From contig NC_049912.1 in assembly GCF_001411555.2 (NCBI RefSeq), positions 26,979,722-27,043,721 on the forward strand: a DNA stretch of 64,000 nucleotides. Direction: 5' to 3'. The stretch's first letter is position 1. Every line of letters begins with the position of its first letter. This DNA comes from Juglans regia (lineage: Eukaryota; Streptophyta; Magnoliopsida; Fagales; Juglandaceae). Both the position numbers and the translations under genes were made by a program. The notes under the pieces are model-generated. The model made no database searches, was not told where the DNA came from, and saw only the letters and a program-made list of their open reading frames with translations. Shown here piece by piece: positions 34,833 to 49,000 of this stretch.

Positions 34833-37800
34833 ACTGTTTCTTTCTCTAGCAAGTCACAAACTAGATAAAGAAAAATAAACAGCCAAAAAGTCTTGGAGAA
34901 ATAAAATGTTAGGTACGAAGTCAAAACCCGGGTGGGCTTTATCAAGGCAAATACACACTAACAACGAAACAAACCCTCAGGCCTTCTCATCTTTCCCTCT
35001 CAAAAACTTGAACTGAAATCAGAGAGAAGAACAAAGACCAAGCAAATTCCAGAGAAACAAAGAAGCACTACAACAACAAACAGAAGAAACAGTGTCCGAG
35101 GAACAAAAATGCGAGAGTGGGAAGGAATAAAAATGTTTTGAAAACAATGACCAAAATTCAAGTGCCGTCTGCTGGGAAGAAACAATCTCTACTCAAACAA
35201 GAGAAACAGAGAAGAAACCATCCGTAAGTGCTTTGGAACCTTAAGGTTCGAAGCAGAGAAGTGATGTGGCAGGGTGTGGAGAATAAGATTACAACAAAAC
35301 AAAGAGAATCCAAACCTATATAACTTGGATAAAGATTGGTTTTTTTTATATATATATTTAGAAAAGAAATTCTGACAGCACCTCGTGAAGAACTGCAGTA
35401 CAAGACAAAGAAGATATCACAGAAAGATATAAGGGCTGAAACCCGTTAAAATTTAGAGCTTCGGAATCTTACCCACGTAAACAAATAAGAATTACAGACA
35501 GAAGGCATTGAAACCTTTTTGGAAAGAAAGTAATAATTGGAAGAGAGTGATAACTCACCCGTCCACCTTCCAAAATTCAAAAACTGCGCCGAATTCAGAC
35601 TCCACCTCCTTCAGCGCCAAAACTCGGCTATTCCAAAAAAAAAAAAAATTACACACGCACATACATCTCCTTTTCTTCCTCTTCCTCAATTCTCTCTCGA
35701 GGAGAATTTCTCACTTTATTCTCTGTCTTAACTCCTCCGGAGCAACGCTCCGAATGAGAGATACGCACTGACAATCCCGTGAATCTCCACTTTTTATGCT
35801 TCACTTTCAAGCACCTATTGACTCATTAGCATCCCTCTCCGACTTTTTGCTATCTTCTACGACTCAATGACAGTTTCAAAGCCATAATTTTCTCTCATAT
35901 CTCTCTCTCGTACGAGCGCACTGAACAGCCATTAAAGCTTACAGTTACAGCCATAAAAAGCGCTATTTCATTAGCTTCTCTTTGTCCCAAGTAATGAGCC
36001 CAAAAAAACGCCAAGACTTCGCTTTCTTTTTTGGGTTGGTTCGGCCCTCTGGCGAGTCAATGAAATGAGAATGTTCATTGAGAATGTTTTAAATAATAAT
36101 AAGGTATTTTATGAATGGAAAATATTATTCTCATCGTTAATTTTTATTGTTAGTTTCTATCATTATGAGTTTTTTATTTATTATTATTATTATTATTTAT
36201 TTAATAATTAAGTAAATATTTTTTAATAATATTATGAATTTGTTTTATTTTTTAAATATATTAAAATGTATTAAAATATATATATAAAAAAATACAAAAA
36301 AAAATTTCAAATGTACTAGCAGAAGCCCCAACGGGAGGTCTCAGCAGTGGGAGTAGCACCTCTCTTTATGAATAATAATGTAATAATTTGAATTGAAATG
36401 TTTTGTGTTTTGAGAAAAGGGAGGAAAAAAATTGAATAAAAAATATTATAAAATTAAAATATTATTAGAATGTAATTTTATAATATTACTTTTATTTAGA
36501 AATTTAAAAAAATTGTATTGCTTTTTATTTTTTGTTTAAAATTTTAGAAAAATTGTAATGATTAGTTTAAAAAGTTGTAATGTTTGAAAAAAGTTTACAA
36601 TCTAAAATTTTCATCTCATCTCATTTCATCTTATCTCATTCTCAAATATCACTCAAATATAAATACTTTCAAATTAATTATTACAATTTTTTCAAACTAA
36701 TAATTATAACTTTTCTAAACTTTCAAATAAAAAATAATTAAAATTTTTCAAAATTCTAAACAAAAATTATATTAAAAATTATAGTCTAATAATATTTTAA
36801 CTTTCTAATATTTTTTTTCTTTTATTTTCCAAAACTCCATAAAACATTAATTAAACAATTTCATTACTATTCACAAATTATCTTATTACTATTCACAAAT
36901 TATTTTATTATTATTTATAAAATTTTCATCTTATATCACTCTCCAAACTTGCTTTAAGATTGCGTTTAGATGTTGAATTGAGTTGAGTTGAATTGAGATG
37001 ATAAAATATTGTTAGAATATTATTTTTTAATATTATTATTATTTTAAAATTTTAAAAAAATAAATTATTTATTATATTTTATATTAAAATTTTTAAAAAT
37101 AATAATAATAAATTAAGATCAGTCTAGAAAACAAACGAATGTAAGGTTATCAATCTCTCTTAACGCCTGAAATCACCAAGTTTCTCGTTACCCTATCAAT
37201 ATAATGAAGACGACGTTGCACATGGTAAGTGGGGAATGTATTAATTAGTAGATTTGAAAATCATTGATCTTTATCGTTTTTCAACGAAGATCTTGCCACT
37301 AACAATGGAGACGGCAGAAATTTAGTGACGTACAGGGCAATGGAAAATACAAAAGTATTGATTCTTCCATTTTATAAGCAATTTTATAACATGATCTCTA
37401 ATTAATGTGTTAGTGATCAGTATTTTCCAAGTTTTGTCTTTTAAATTTTATCATCTCATCGTTAAACACAATTTCTTTTTTTAAAATCATTACACGTATA
37501 ATTAGATATTTATGTAATAAAGTTTGAATTTTTTAAACTATAATTACAACTTAATATTTTTTAAATTTTCCAATAGCTTGGAATTAATCGATTAGGAGTA
37601 GTTCTTTGTGAAAAGTGGAGGAGATTGCTCGAAAACGAACGTTGGATTGGCTAAACCCCCAATCCAATAAACCCAATTGATAATTATTTTTCCGAATTTC
37701 TTAATTTTTATTTTGTATTCCCATAAAGTTTGAGAATTGAAAAAAGAAATATATTGAAAAAGCAATTTTTTTTTCTTTCAAATAGATTTTAAACATTTTT

Positions 37801-38969
37801 AAAAGATAATCATTTCACTAATAGTTATTTATTTAACCATTAAAAAAATAACCGAATTACGATTTTGAGGAGGTAAAATAATAGGACAGAGCATTATTTT
37901 TCTTAATTTGCTATTTCGGTTTTGTTTCCTTCTCTCTCGTAGCAGGTTGAATTTTACGACTTCAGTATGAAAATATTAGAGAGCTGTTTAGATAAGAGAT
38001 GAGATAATTTTATATAATAATTAAAAATTAAATAAATTATTATTATTATATTATTTTTTAATATTATTATTATTTAAAAATTTAAAATTATTAAATTATT
38101 TATTATATTTTATATTTTATATAAAAATTTAAAAAATTATAATAATAAAATAATACGAAATATTTTGATAATGAAATAAGTTGGAGCAATGCCAATTTTT
38201 GGCTGCGAAGACACGTTGATCATAACACAGAAAGAAAGACAGCAGCTCTAGCCTCTAGTAAGTAATATTTTCTCATATTTAAATTGCCGGCTTTCAGGCA
38301 TGCATATACATTATACAGTTTCCAACATTATGGATAATGCACATACAGGACTCGTGTTTTTTAAAACTTTTATTGGCTCAGATTGTTTTTTTAACTCTTC
38401 TTAACTTATTTTCTCTTATTTAATTATTAAAAATTTTTAAAAAAAATTTATATAAAATAAAATAAATAATTCAATTTTTTAAAATTTAAAATAAAAATAA
38501 TATTAAAAAAATATTTTAATAATATTTTATTTAAATTTTAACTTTAATTTCATCTCACCGCTTGAGTCTCCTTAATTATTTGGAAATGATGGATTCCATA
38601 ATGGTATATAATCCATGAACACTACTAGCATTGAGGCAACTGCCTCAGCTTTGCAGAGTCTAAGGCATTTCCTTAATTGACTTGGGATTTCTAGACTAGC
38701 TTTTGCTGTGATTTAATTCACCAGAAAACCAAATACAAACCGATAATATCGGAAGTTACTCGTTTCTTAATAATAATAATGTATTCTCAGAACATTTTGT
38801 CTGGCCGTTTTGATACATTACTTTTGACTTTTGAGCTGAAGATTCCTCTGTTCCTCACCACCGAAAAATATGCACCAAAATGTCAAACCGACAAATCAAA
38901 TCTCTCCCTTCAAACAACAGCAGCGATCAAGGGATTAACAGTAATGGTTTCTTCACTTCATCGGGGAGT
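34833..38969. other. IQD upstream region, then a MITE-dense intergenic stretch
   Basis: 34833-35800 should be the IQD 5' UTR and promoter (minus strand), purine-rich on that strand; a 5' UTR intron is possible but I cannot fix its sites. From 36000 to 38600 the DNA is almost wholly AT-rich repeats: an element around 36170-36345, and CATCTCATCTCAT-family relatives near 36395-36660, 36958-37140, 37978-38180 and 38370-38575. The last 300 bases are the 3' flank of the AUX/IAA gene. Confidence 0.5.
36395..38575. repeat. Cluster of related AT-rich MITEs
   Basis: Four imperfect relatives of one family lie within 2.2 kb, in both orientations (about 36395-36660, 36958-37140, 37978-38180, 38370-38575). 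They share ATCTCATCTCA or TGAGATGA ends and the core (A/T)AATATTATTTT...TATATTTTATATAAAA. Boundaries are approximate. Confidence 0.55.
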
Positions 38970-41755
38970 CTAGTGGCGTACCTTTTCTTCCTTGTTGCTC
39001 CCAACTGAAAGCAAGCAAATCATAATACTGATCAGGACAATAATAATTCAAAGCAGCTAGCTATACATGTGAAATTACAGGATGAACTTACGGCTAAGTG
39101 CAGAGAGTTCAGAGCTCTTCAACACGCGCAGCCTCTTCACCGTAGATATAAACATGCTGCGAATCACAAAATATCTGAGTCAATAGGAAACGCTAGATGC
39201 AAGAACCGGAATAGCCAAATTTAATGATTGGTATTGAGATTTTGAAAGGCAAGAAACCAGGATAGACAGTTCTTGTGATGGGTATTGAGATTTTTGGCTG
39301 TAGGAACAGTACAATTGAGTAAAAACAGTTATGGGATACATTTATAACAATATAGCTAAAAAGTATTATGCTTGAAGGATATGAATATCAGAGATTAGGA
39401 AACAAATACTCTTAACCAAGTCTTAGATCCAAGAGAGATAAGATGCTTACTGCCATGGGACATCCCCAACAAGCATCATGTCTCCTTCATTATCCTCATA
39501 AACAAGAGTATATTCGCCACTTGCATCCAATAAACCGGTTAGGGCTTTCTCTTCCTCTTGCTTGTTCTGGTTTCCAGCAGGGCAAGAATCTTGTTGAGCT
39601 AGACAATTGAGCAGATGACAAACAAAATGAAATAGTCAGATCTCTGTGTTTTTAAGTCAACGGTAAATGAAGTAAAACCCTGAATGTAACGTTCAATTCC
39701 TCATTTCCCCCAACCACCCCGCCCCCTATTCCAACTACAAGAAGATAAAAAGCTCCTTTTATTGCATCAAGGTGTCAAATGACAACCCTATGCATTGAAA
39801 TTGTTTGGTGTTGAGAATTTGACCATATGGCTTTAGCTATCGAACAGAATTTCTAGTGGCGTACATACCATGAATACCATATGTTTAATGTAAAAAACTG
39901 ACTATATAGACATCAGTAACCATCACACCAAACTTATGTTGAAAAAGCGGAAATTGCTGCATAGCAAAGGAAGAAAGTCATTTAAAAACCGCACGAGTGT
40001 ACACAGACATTGACTGAAAAGGATATCAGTTGAAAAAAAGAAAAAGAGACAATGTAGATAACCTGCAATTAGACCTCTAAAGAGTTCATCAACAGCAGAG
40101 GAGAGTTTCTCATAACTATCATAGGCTTTAAGATCCACTTTCCGTCCAATGGGCAGTCCATGCATATTGATCTTCACGAATAGGCCTTTTCGACAAGTTT
40201 CAACCGGTGTTCGACTGGCAACCTTGTCTGGGACCCTATTTTGAGAAACAGGAGCTGGTTTTGAAGAGCTGCCACTCGCAAGATTCTTCCTGAATGATCG
40301 AATTGGAGGCCAGCCCACCACTGGTCCAGGAGCAGTCCTATAATTGGTAGAGAAGGTAGGAAAGCACAAGATAAGGAAAAAAAAAAACGCTATCAAATCA
40401 ATAGAAAGTTAGAATACAGAGCTTAAGCACCTAAGCACCTTTCACCATCATGATACCAAAATTCTAAGTACCGTTAAAATTATTTTACTGAAGTAGCCAC
40501 AAGACTACAACAGCAAATACAGTGAAAAGTGTCGAATGCAAACATAATACAGAACTCCTAAACATCTTGTTGTACCATATTCTTCTTGTTCAGCAGTACA
40601 ATATTGTTTTTTCTTTTTCTTTCTTTTACTAAATGCGTGAGAGGGTAAGTTTATATTTCAAAAAGAGAAAAATTGAGGGGGAAAAAACAAAGAGGGAAGA
40701 AATGATGGTCAAAGTAACGTAATGAAGGGAAAAAAAAATTAACTTTATATATTTTTTTTAATTGTTCCGAACAAAGTCCTGACTAATTCAGTAGGTGGAC
40801 AAGCCCTCGAGAAGAGTTTCTCGCAAACAAGCTAACGGCAAGGAATTTCCTGCAAACAAGCTTAACTTCGTATATATGACAATAAATGATAACACTAGTG
40901 AAGAAAAAGGTCTGAATTGCCCAAACAAGCAAACGGCTAAAATTGATGGGACAAAAAAAGAAAGAAGAGTAGACAAATAAATAGAATTGGAAACAAATGA
41001 ACCATTGCACTTCAAATGAATGAATGGGCAAGATATAGATATATAGTTAAAAACAATGGATCTATTTTACATATAGAAAACATAAAGAATTGGAGTAATC
41101 ATGCATGGACCACAGCTCCAACAACGTGACCTGGGAGCGAATATCCTGTGTCCAAAACCGAAAGATGTAAAAAAAAAAAATGCATAAGAGAGGAAAAGCT
41201 GAAGTACCTTTTCTGAGAGCTGTTTGGCACAGCTGTCGTTGCAGAAGATGGCGAAAATGCTTTCTTCTCTGCACCCTGTATGTCTACCGCTTCAGTGCAA
41301 CAGCGCTGCGATGCTTCGTGAGCCACAACGGGCAGACCCTGAAGGGGAGACGTTAACTGCAGAAAAGATGGAACTTTTGTCTGCTGTTGGTTGTGCAGGG
41401 TCTTTCCTCGGTAACCGTAAGCCGAAGAAGACCATGGAGATGAAATAACAGCCCCTACTGGGTTCTCAGAGGCAGAGAACATCTGGTTTTGGCTTCCATT
41501 GCTTATGTTTTGGGTCATGGAAGAGAAGTACCCAAGAGAGAGTAGAGACTCACTTTTATCTCCTGGGTTTTTCCTTGTGCTATCTCTCATAGACCAGTCC
41601 TGATCACCTGGGGGACCAAGCCTAAGTTCCAACTCTTTCTCCTCTGAGGGACCATGACGCCTTTGCCCATCTCTGTTCACAAGCCACTCTCTTTCTTTGG
41701 GAATGAAATCTAGAAACTGGGGGTAGACCTCGTGATTTCCTGCAGATCCCTCCAT
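38970..41755 (-). CDS. AUX/IAA auxin-response repressor, IAA18/IAA26 type (5 exons)
   Basis: Minus-strand exons 41755-41208, 40337-40063, 39598-39451, 39156-39092 and 39004-38970 give 356 residues with all frames joined correctly. Domain I is the weak form [10 protein letters not shown] (about residues 41-50). Domain II, the TIR1/AFB degron, is [12 protein letters not shown] at the start of exon 2. The PB1 domain (III/IV) follows: [30 protein letters not shown], then [20 protein letters not shown] and [15 protein letters not shown]. The C-terminus is [12 protein letters not shown], similar to IAA26. The protein represses ARF transcription factors in the nucleus with TOPLESS until auxin triggers its breakdown. 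The long N-terminal region before domain II is normal for the IAA18/26/28 branch. Gene order favours IAA18. Confidence 0.95.
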
Positions 41756-43542
41756 CTTTAAGAAGGAAGGAGTTTACTGGAAACAAATCGGATGGAAAAT
41801 GACCTCGACTCTACCTGTGTGTCGATTAGAAGCAAGAAGATTTGAGCACCTCCATGAAAATGCAAAATATTCTAAGATCATAAACTTGACATACCTTGAG
41901 AAGTTAACCAGAGCTCAAAACCATGAAGACCAACATCCTCAAATCAACAAGGAAACAGTTATTTTGACCTCTGAACCGAAAACTCGGGGGTATTGAAGTG
42001 TCTGAAAGACTTCGATATCTCAGCTACCAAAGCAATAAAAGATCAAAAACCCAAAAACGTCAGGACCTTCACAACCCAAAAAAAAAAAAAACATACAACA
42101 AACGCCCTGAGACTTGCACCTATACAGCACGATATTATAATAGCCCAAGAGAAACCTTACCAAAGAGAGAGAAACCCCAATGAGAAATAACAACCAAAAG
42201 CAAAGGTAGTGAGTCGAGGGAGCTATTATAGCATGGAATTGATATCTAGCTTTACTCTTTTCACAACTTTTTCTTTACTGGTTTTTTCTCTCTCTCTCTC
42301 GGTATATAGAGGTTCCAGAGGATGATAAACCAAGTGAGATTCTCAAGAACCCAAAAAAGGAAAAGGAAATAGGGCATAAAGCACGCAACCAAAAAACGTT
42401 AGGTTGTTCAGCTCAAGAAGCAAAACAACGCGTGCTGTGCTGACCACCCCCTAAAGATACCTCCCATTTGGGTCTACCTCGCTTCACCATCAAACATATA
42501 TACGCTCACACACACTAACCTCTCTTTTTAGCACACTATCCCAAACATCGATCTCTCGCCTTTATTATTAAGGTCTCGTCCAAGAGAGAAAGTCAGTAAG
42601 ACAAAGACTTGCATGCGTATGACGATAATATTGCTACGAAAGTCACTCCACTAGTTAAAACAGTCTTAGGACCATGCCAATTAAGTTGATTTTAGTTACA
42701 CCCGATAGAAATAGAGAGACAGAGTCCTGTTTATCTCATCTATATAATTTTTTTAAATTTTTATATAAAATATAATAAATAATTTAATTCTTTTAAATTT
42801 TAAAATAATAATAATAATATTAAAAAATAAAATTTTATCAATATTTTATTCAACTCATGATCTCATCATCTAAACTAGCACTTATTGTGACCCTGTCTGC
42901 ACACACTACACAGTCCCAAAACATCTCCCTTCAATTTATTAATGTCAAAGTCAGTGCATGGTTAAGTAGGATATAATTAATTAAGGTAACTTTAATTAGC
43001 AAAGACGCTTGACACCTAATTCAAATATTCGCTTCCTTGCTTTTCATGGGGTAAAAAACTGATAGATGGGATGGCTCTGATAATCTATTTGTATTTTAGC
43101 TTCTATATCATGCCATGGAAGAAGGACGTCAGCTCTGCGTTTCCCTTACCTCGGAGAGGAGGATCATGTCGAAGGATATTCATCGTATAAATCTCTCCAA
43201 TATTCTAAAAGTGTGTTATTTCCAAATCTCTCCATCTTTGATATATGCATTTCTGTCAAACAATAAAAATTTGAGAGAGAAAAAAAAACGAACATAAACT
43301 ATTTGACCACAACACCACTGATAATTAAATTTTGGGCTTCCGTATCATGTCTCGTCACTTTGTTTTTTCCTTTCATTAGATTCGGCTTTTGTCTTGTTCT
43401 CTCGTGAGATGCAAACACGTGATTTCTGTGTCCTGTTTGTGGACATGCATACGGCTTCATCTCTTGCTATTCAGATTATAACACAATTTACCCTTTAATT
43501 TCTACTATTATTTCATAGTGAAAATCTGCTAAACGGCTGTAG
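41756..43542. other. AUX/IAA upstream region
   Basis: This holds the minus-strand 5' UTR and promoter of the AUX/IAA gene. A TC-rich tract lies near 42285-42300 and a CATCTCATC-family MITE near 42725-42880. One TGTCTC auxin-response core (minus strand, 42716-42721) lies about 960 bp upstream of the start codon; a single such hexamer is weak evidence. No other gene is seen. Confidence 0.45.
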
Positions 43543-46000
43543 TGTTAACCCCTTAAAAACACCCGCCAATCAAAAGTCACCACGTCGTCCACTCATGAGA
43601 GAAAGCCCAAGGCGCACAACACATGAGAATCCCTCTTGTAAGTGGGTTTTTCCTCCCATTTGGCCGTACAGCGAGTCCACAAGGGACCATTGGAGAAGTA
43701 AGTCAAAAAATTTAGCCAAGTCCAACGACTAATCTCTAAATGGAGTCAGTGAGTCTCTGCAGAGTACTCAGCCAATGAGCAAAACTCACTCATGAAGCAA
43801 CACAAGCGTGCAGAAAGTAAACGGTAGGGGCAGATGAGACTCGCCGCTTTGACACCTCCCCAATGACACTCTACTATCGAGAACCTGAGCAAGTATGTGG
43901 GCAGAAAATATGAAGAACCCCTGATTTCCTGACAACAGGTATGCAATGGCTTAACAATGAACGTCCGTGAGTAAAGTGAGTCAGGGAACCACGCCGCATT
44001 AATGACTCCACTCCCCGGACTCTACGCCGCCCCAAAAGCCACACCGCATTAAAGAATTATGACTAAGTGAACAGTTGAATGGACATGGCCTCCCCGAAAT
44101 CAGGTACGAGCTGTCCCCACACATTAATCTAGTATAAAAGCCGACCACAAGTAAGAAGAACCTCCTCTGGTTCCTCTAAACTCAAGCAAAAACAACTAAG
44201 GAGATATATTGATTTTAGTATCAGAGACTCCCCAACTTCTACCAAAGCCACCCATTCTCTGTGTTTTCTTAAGTGTGTAGGTGAAAGACTCAAAACCCGA
44301 GTTGCTAAAATCCGGCACAAAGACATGCGAAACACGACATTAACACCTCTCCATCTAATTCAAAACCCATCCCTCGCACTCTCTCTCCCTTGCAAAATCG
44401 TTGTGACCCACGAACGACAAAGCTAATCATGGTTTGTTTGGTTGCACAAGGATTCCATTAACTATATATCAAAGAAAAAGGCTATCCACCAAGTAAACAT
44501 CAACCACGAAAGATGATAAAACCAAACAAAATTTCATATGATAAAACTTGATAACCCAAAAGCATTCGTTGTAGAAATCAAATACTGACCAATGCAAGCC
44601 ACGGCTTTCTGTACCCAAACTGTTGTAGTGTCCTATTGAAAATAGAATAATGCATATTTGCCACCCTAGCTTATTTCCAAAACTTCTCCAAAAGCTTAGT
44701 AAGTTCAAATCAAACATCCTCCCCAAATTCAAACACACCCATCTCCTTCAAAATGGTCAAATCTAGGTAACTCACTACCATTTCATTTTCAAATGAAGCC
44801 CTTGACTTTTCAACGATTGAACCAAGCAAAAACATATGGAAAAGAACCACAAAGAATAGGAGCATGAACATTGTCTAATCCATAGGAGGTAATCTAGCTT
44901 CTTAAAAAGCAAAAATCTTGTGAACCTCAATCTAGGTCTTTGTAAAAATGGGTGTCTCTTGGTTATACTAGCTGAGTTATTGTAGAAAATGTTGTCTGTC
45001 TTCTATGGAATCCTGTTTTCAACGATCTCATTCAAAATGTTGGATGCAAAGTTAAAGCTAGTGTTTTTAGAATATTGAAAGAGGACGACGTTTTCAATTT
45101 TATCATGTGTGATGCTGCTCATTAAACTAGTGTGTGGAGTGCTTAGGTGTCCTTCATTGGATGGTGTAAAACTCCTAATATATCATATCATATCAATGCG
45201 AAACCCTAGTGGATGAAAAACATTTGCAAATCATACAGGAATATAAGACAAACTTCCCTTCTCTCTCTAGAAAAAACTCTCTCCCTTCTCTCTAAAGCCT
45301 CTCCACAAATCTGGCTAGAGGGGATGGGAGCTTTGGCTCCCTTCCCCCTCCTTCGCTCCTTCATCCTCTGTGTAGTGTTTTGTTTTGTATTTTTGTGTTT
45401 TTTCAAGCCAAATAAGGAAGAATCTCATATTTGGGTCTTCCCACCTCCCATAGGCCAATATGCACCCTGCCATGGTGTTGCCCAGCCACCGATCTTCAAT
45501 ACCACCGAATGCGATGCCATATGGAGAGGCGAGTATCCCGCACGCGCGGGTTGAAGTTCTCAGAGTTGTTTGGCACGTGACTCTCACGCACTCCCGGGGA
45601 GCCCTATGCTAACACCACGCACGGCGCTTCCGAAGTCTGTAAGTCCAGGACTTCCAAGATCAACCATCGGTTTTCTTTCCAGAGTGGCGCGTGTACTGCA
45701 TGCGCCACAGTAACCTCTTTGTGCACTGTTTTTTTGATTTTATGCAATGTTTTTCCTTTGTATTTTCTTTTGTGTAATGTTATTTCTAAGAAAATAAAAA
45801 TCTAAAAAAAGGAGTGCCTTCGAAGCTTAGTCCGAATGGAGTAGTGGTTCCCACCTCCGCGTTGATGGGATTTGGTGAACTCTATCCTGTTTAGTCGGGA
45901 TTATGGTTTTGTAACCTCTGTCGTGGACATATATGGTATATCTCTAAAATCTAGGTTTTTATAAATTTGTAATCTGAATTAGACCATATCAATTATAAAA
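43543..46000. other. Unrecognised, comparatively GC-rich patch, probably transposon debris
   Basis: This part is less AT-rich than its surroundings. 43543-44345 has TGTTAA and TTAACA at its ends and TATAAAAG at about 44132 on the plus strand, like an LTR, but I find no target-site duplication or partner copy. 45200-45960 contains GC-rich sequence (CCCGCACGCGCGGG near 45537 and GCGCCACAG near 45700) followed by an A-rich run. No open frame matches a family I know. Confidence 0.35.
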
Positions 46001-49000
46001 ATGTACTGAAAAGCTATTAACAACCGTAATTAATTTGTTTTCAAATCAATTTTATAAGTTTTTTTTTAATAGAAGGTTATGATCCGTTTTATAAATATAA
46101 AAAAAAAAAATCTTATACAGGAATATATTTTTTATTCTAGATGAATTCATTGGAAACATAACCAGCGGGCCATTTGTCAAAATTCACAGGTGGATCGACC
46201 TAACATGCTGCATTTCTTAAATGAAGTACTATTTTCGGTCAACATAATGTTGCACGGCATATTCATATTATTATATGATCTTCTCATTTATGCATTTTTC
46301 GTTTATTTTGAGTAGTCAAATGAACAAACCCACCTCTCCCACGTATTAAAAAGTGAACAGAGGAAGTTTGGAATGTGTTATTTTCAGCATGCAGGATGCA
46401 GATACAAGTGATTAATGAAGCATTCAACGACACATTAATTTCAGTACTATTTCCCTAGGATTACTGACTGTGTATAATTTTTTTTATTTTTACAAATTTC
46501 AATAAATTTTGGTCTGACTTTACTTTTGTATACATTCAAGTATTCCTGTTTTTCGCTTTGTTCTTTACTTCACGTGGAATAGGAATTGAATTTATGGTAT
46601 ATTTCGAGGACATAATGCATGATATATGATTGATGAAATTTATTTTAGAATTTAAATTTATCGACTTTATAGCTAATCTGTTAAGAATATATGGCAAGAA
46701 TTCTTCAAAGTATTTTTCTCAATATGATGAATATTTAATAAAATTTAAAATACCTAAGTGATAAGGAAAAAATACAGAAACAAATATGTACATATCAATA
46801 TAGCATTAATGATTATATTTTTAAAAACTTGTTAAAAAGATGGGTCATATGTCTTTATCCATGATGTGAACATGTTAAAGAGATCATTGATATGCTTAGT
46901 ATTTTGTTACTGGACGTTAAAATATATCTATTATGGTTGATTATGTTTTCTTGTCTGTCCACTTTATACGTACATTAAATAGTGTGGATGAATGATAGCA
47001 AGATAATATCTAAAATATAAATAAATTAGAACTCAAGACACTACAATATTAACCTTAATTGTCTCAATTAAAGATCGTGTTAAATTAAATTACAAGTGTC
47101 GTAGTACATGGAAGGAAATTTGTTGGTTATATAATAGAGGACCGTCATAACTCACATTGGTAGTTAATTTGTCATTAATATTACAGAACTATGTAATGTA
47201 TTTTGAGTTATGAATGTTTTATGGAAATAAACGAGGGCAATATGGTTAATTTCCTGTAATAAACCCATGAACGGAAACTAGTATTTAATGGGCGTATGAG
47301 TCATGTGAGAGAATGTAAGAGTTTTATTAAAACTGTATGTCCCACATATCTATATCTTAATAGATTTAGACTAGTCTAAATATTATCACTTAATTAATGA
47401 GTCATAATGGAACAAAAATACTTCTAAATTTAGTCATAATAAGATACAAATATTTCTAAATTTTATGATTGTCAAAAGTCTATAAACATCATCGATGAGT
47501 TAAGAATTCTTTCTTATAATATTATTGTGTCTCTAATTATCGAGAGATATTCAGAGATAAAATTATTAAAATGTTCATTCTCATATAATTAGATCAAATT
47601 TTTTAACAAGTTGAAATAGAGTAAATAGGTTTTCTAATTATTATTATTATTTATTATCGTATATAAAATCTAACATCTTAAAATATTTAACAAGATTTCA
47701 CAACGGCATTGGACATTTATCAAGACTCAGGAGCCGTAGATTTGAGAATGGATCGATGGCTATGAACAGCTCGTGTCATAAATGTCATATCAAAGTTATC
47801 TTTATGAGATATAGGGGTCGTACGTGTAATGATGCCTTGTCCCTCCCTGAGTATGAGATCGATATGTATTGTATTGTATTGGAAGTCAGACACGGCGCAC
47901 TGAAGCCTCCCCGCGGACCTGTCATGTAGTCAGCTTGCAATTGATGGCATTCTCCCGACCGTCTGATCCAATATTATATTATTTTTTATTTTTTTATTTT
48001 TTGGCTTTTGGCTTTTATATTGTTTTTTTGAGTGAAGTCGTGTTTGGATTGGATTCGTTGTCAGACAGCTTGTCGGAAATGCATCGAAAAATAAAAATAT
48101 TTTTCCATTGCTTCTAGGTGCTTTTCCACTTGGAAAGAAACGAGAGAAAATAATTATTAGGCTGATAACGATATAAATATAAGAAACGCATAATATTTTT
48201 TACAATCTATTTTATAATTATATTTTAAAATAAGAGTATTATTATAAAATATTATATAAAAATAATATTATTTTATAAAAATATCCTATTTTATATCATG
48301 AATTATAAAAAATATTGTATATATCATTACTCTAAATATAAAGTCCAAGAGATGTAAAATCTTATTGATGAAATTCTCAATATATATTTATGAGATTTAT
48401 TATGCATCAAATATTATTCACTCTTATATTCTATATTTATAATTTTTTTATAAAATGTGAATATATTTTTTATAAGATATGTGAATATTTTTTATATGAT
48501 GTAGAGTATGAAATGATAAATAGTGACTAATAAGAAGAATTAATTTTCTATATATATATATATATGTCTGATATTTCCCAGGAAATTTTGTTTTAAGATA
48601 TAAACTTTAAAAAAATGCATGAAACGTGTTTTCTTTTCCACTTCTAACCCTTGAGCGAACCAAAATTATGAAAGAACTAGTGGAAAACATGGTGGTTTTC
48701 GATTGTAAATCCAGTTTCCTAAAGGATTTTGGATTTTCGAAAGACATTAATGTTGCCAAAATATAAACGACGCAGATATTATATATATATATATATATAT
48801 ATGCGTGTGTGTGTGTATTCGTCACTGTTGGATTTTATAATATATAGTGAAAATATCATGGGATGCGAAGTGAGTAAACTGTAAACAGGGCCGGGCATGC
48901 ATATAATTTGTGATATGCCTATAATTAGGGACGACAACAACCCTAATCGCCATGGTCAAATGATGATGCTGTGGGTATGCACTGGACTCTCACATGGTTT

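Noticed and set aside
44469..44738. 89-residue minus-strand frame
   Set aside because: Aromatic-rich but with no recognised family; it sits in probable transposon debris.
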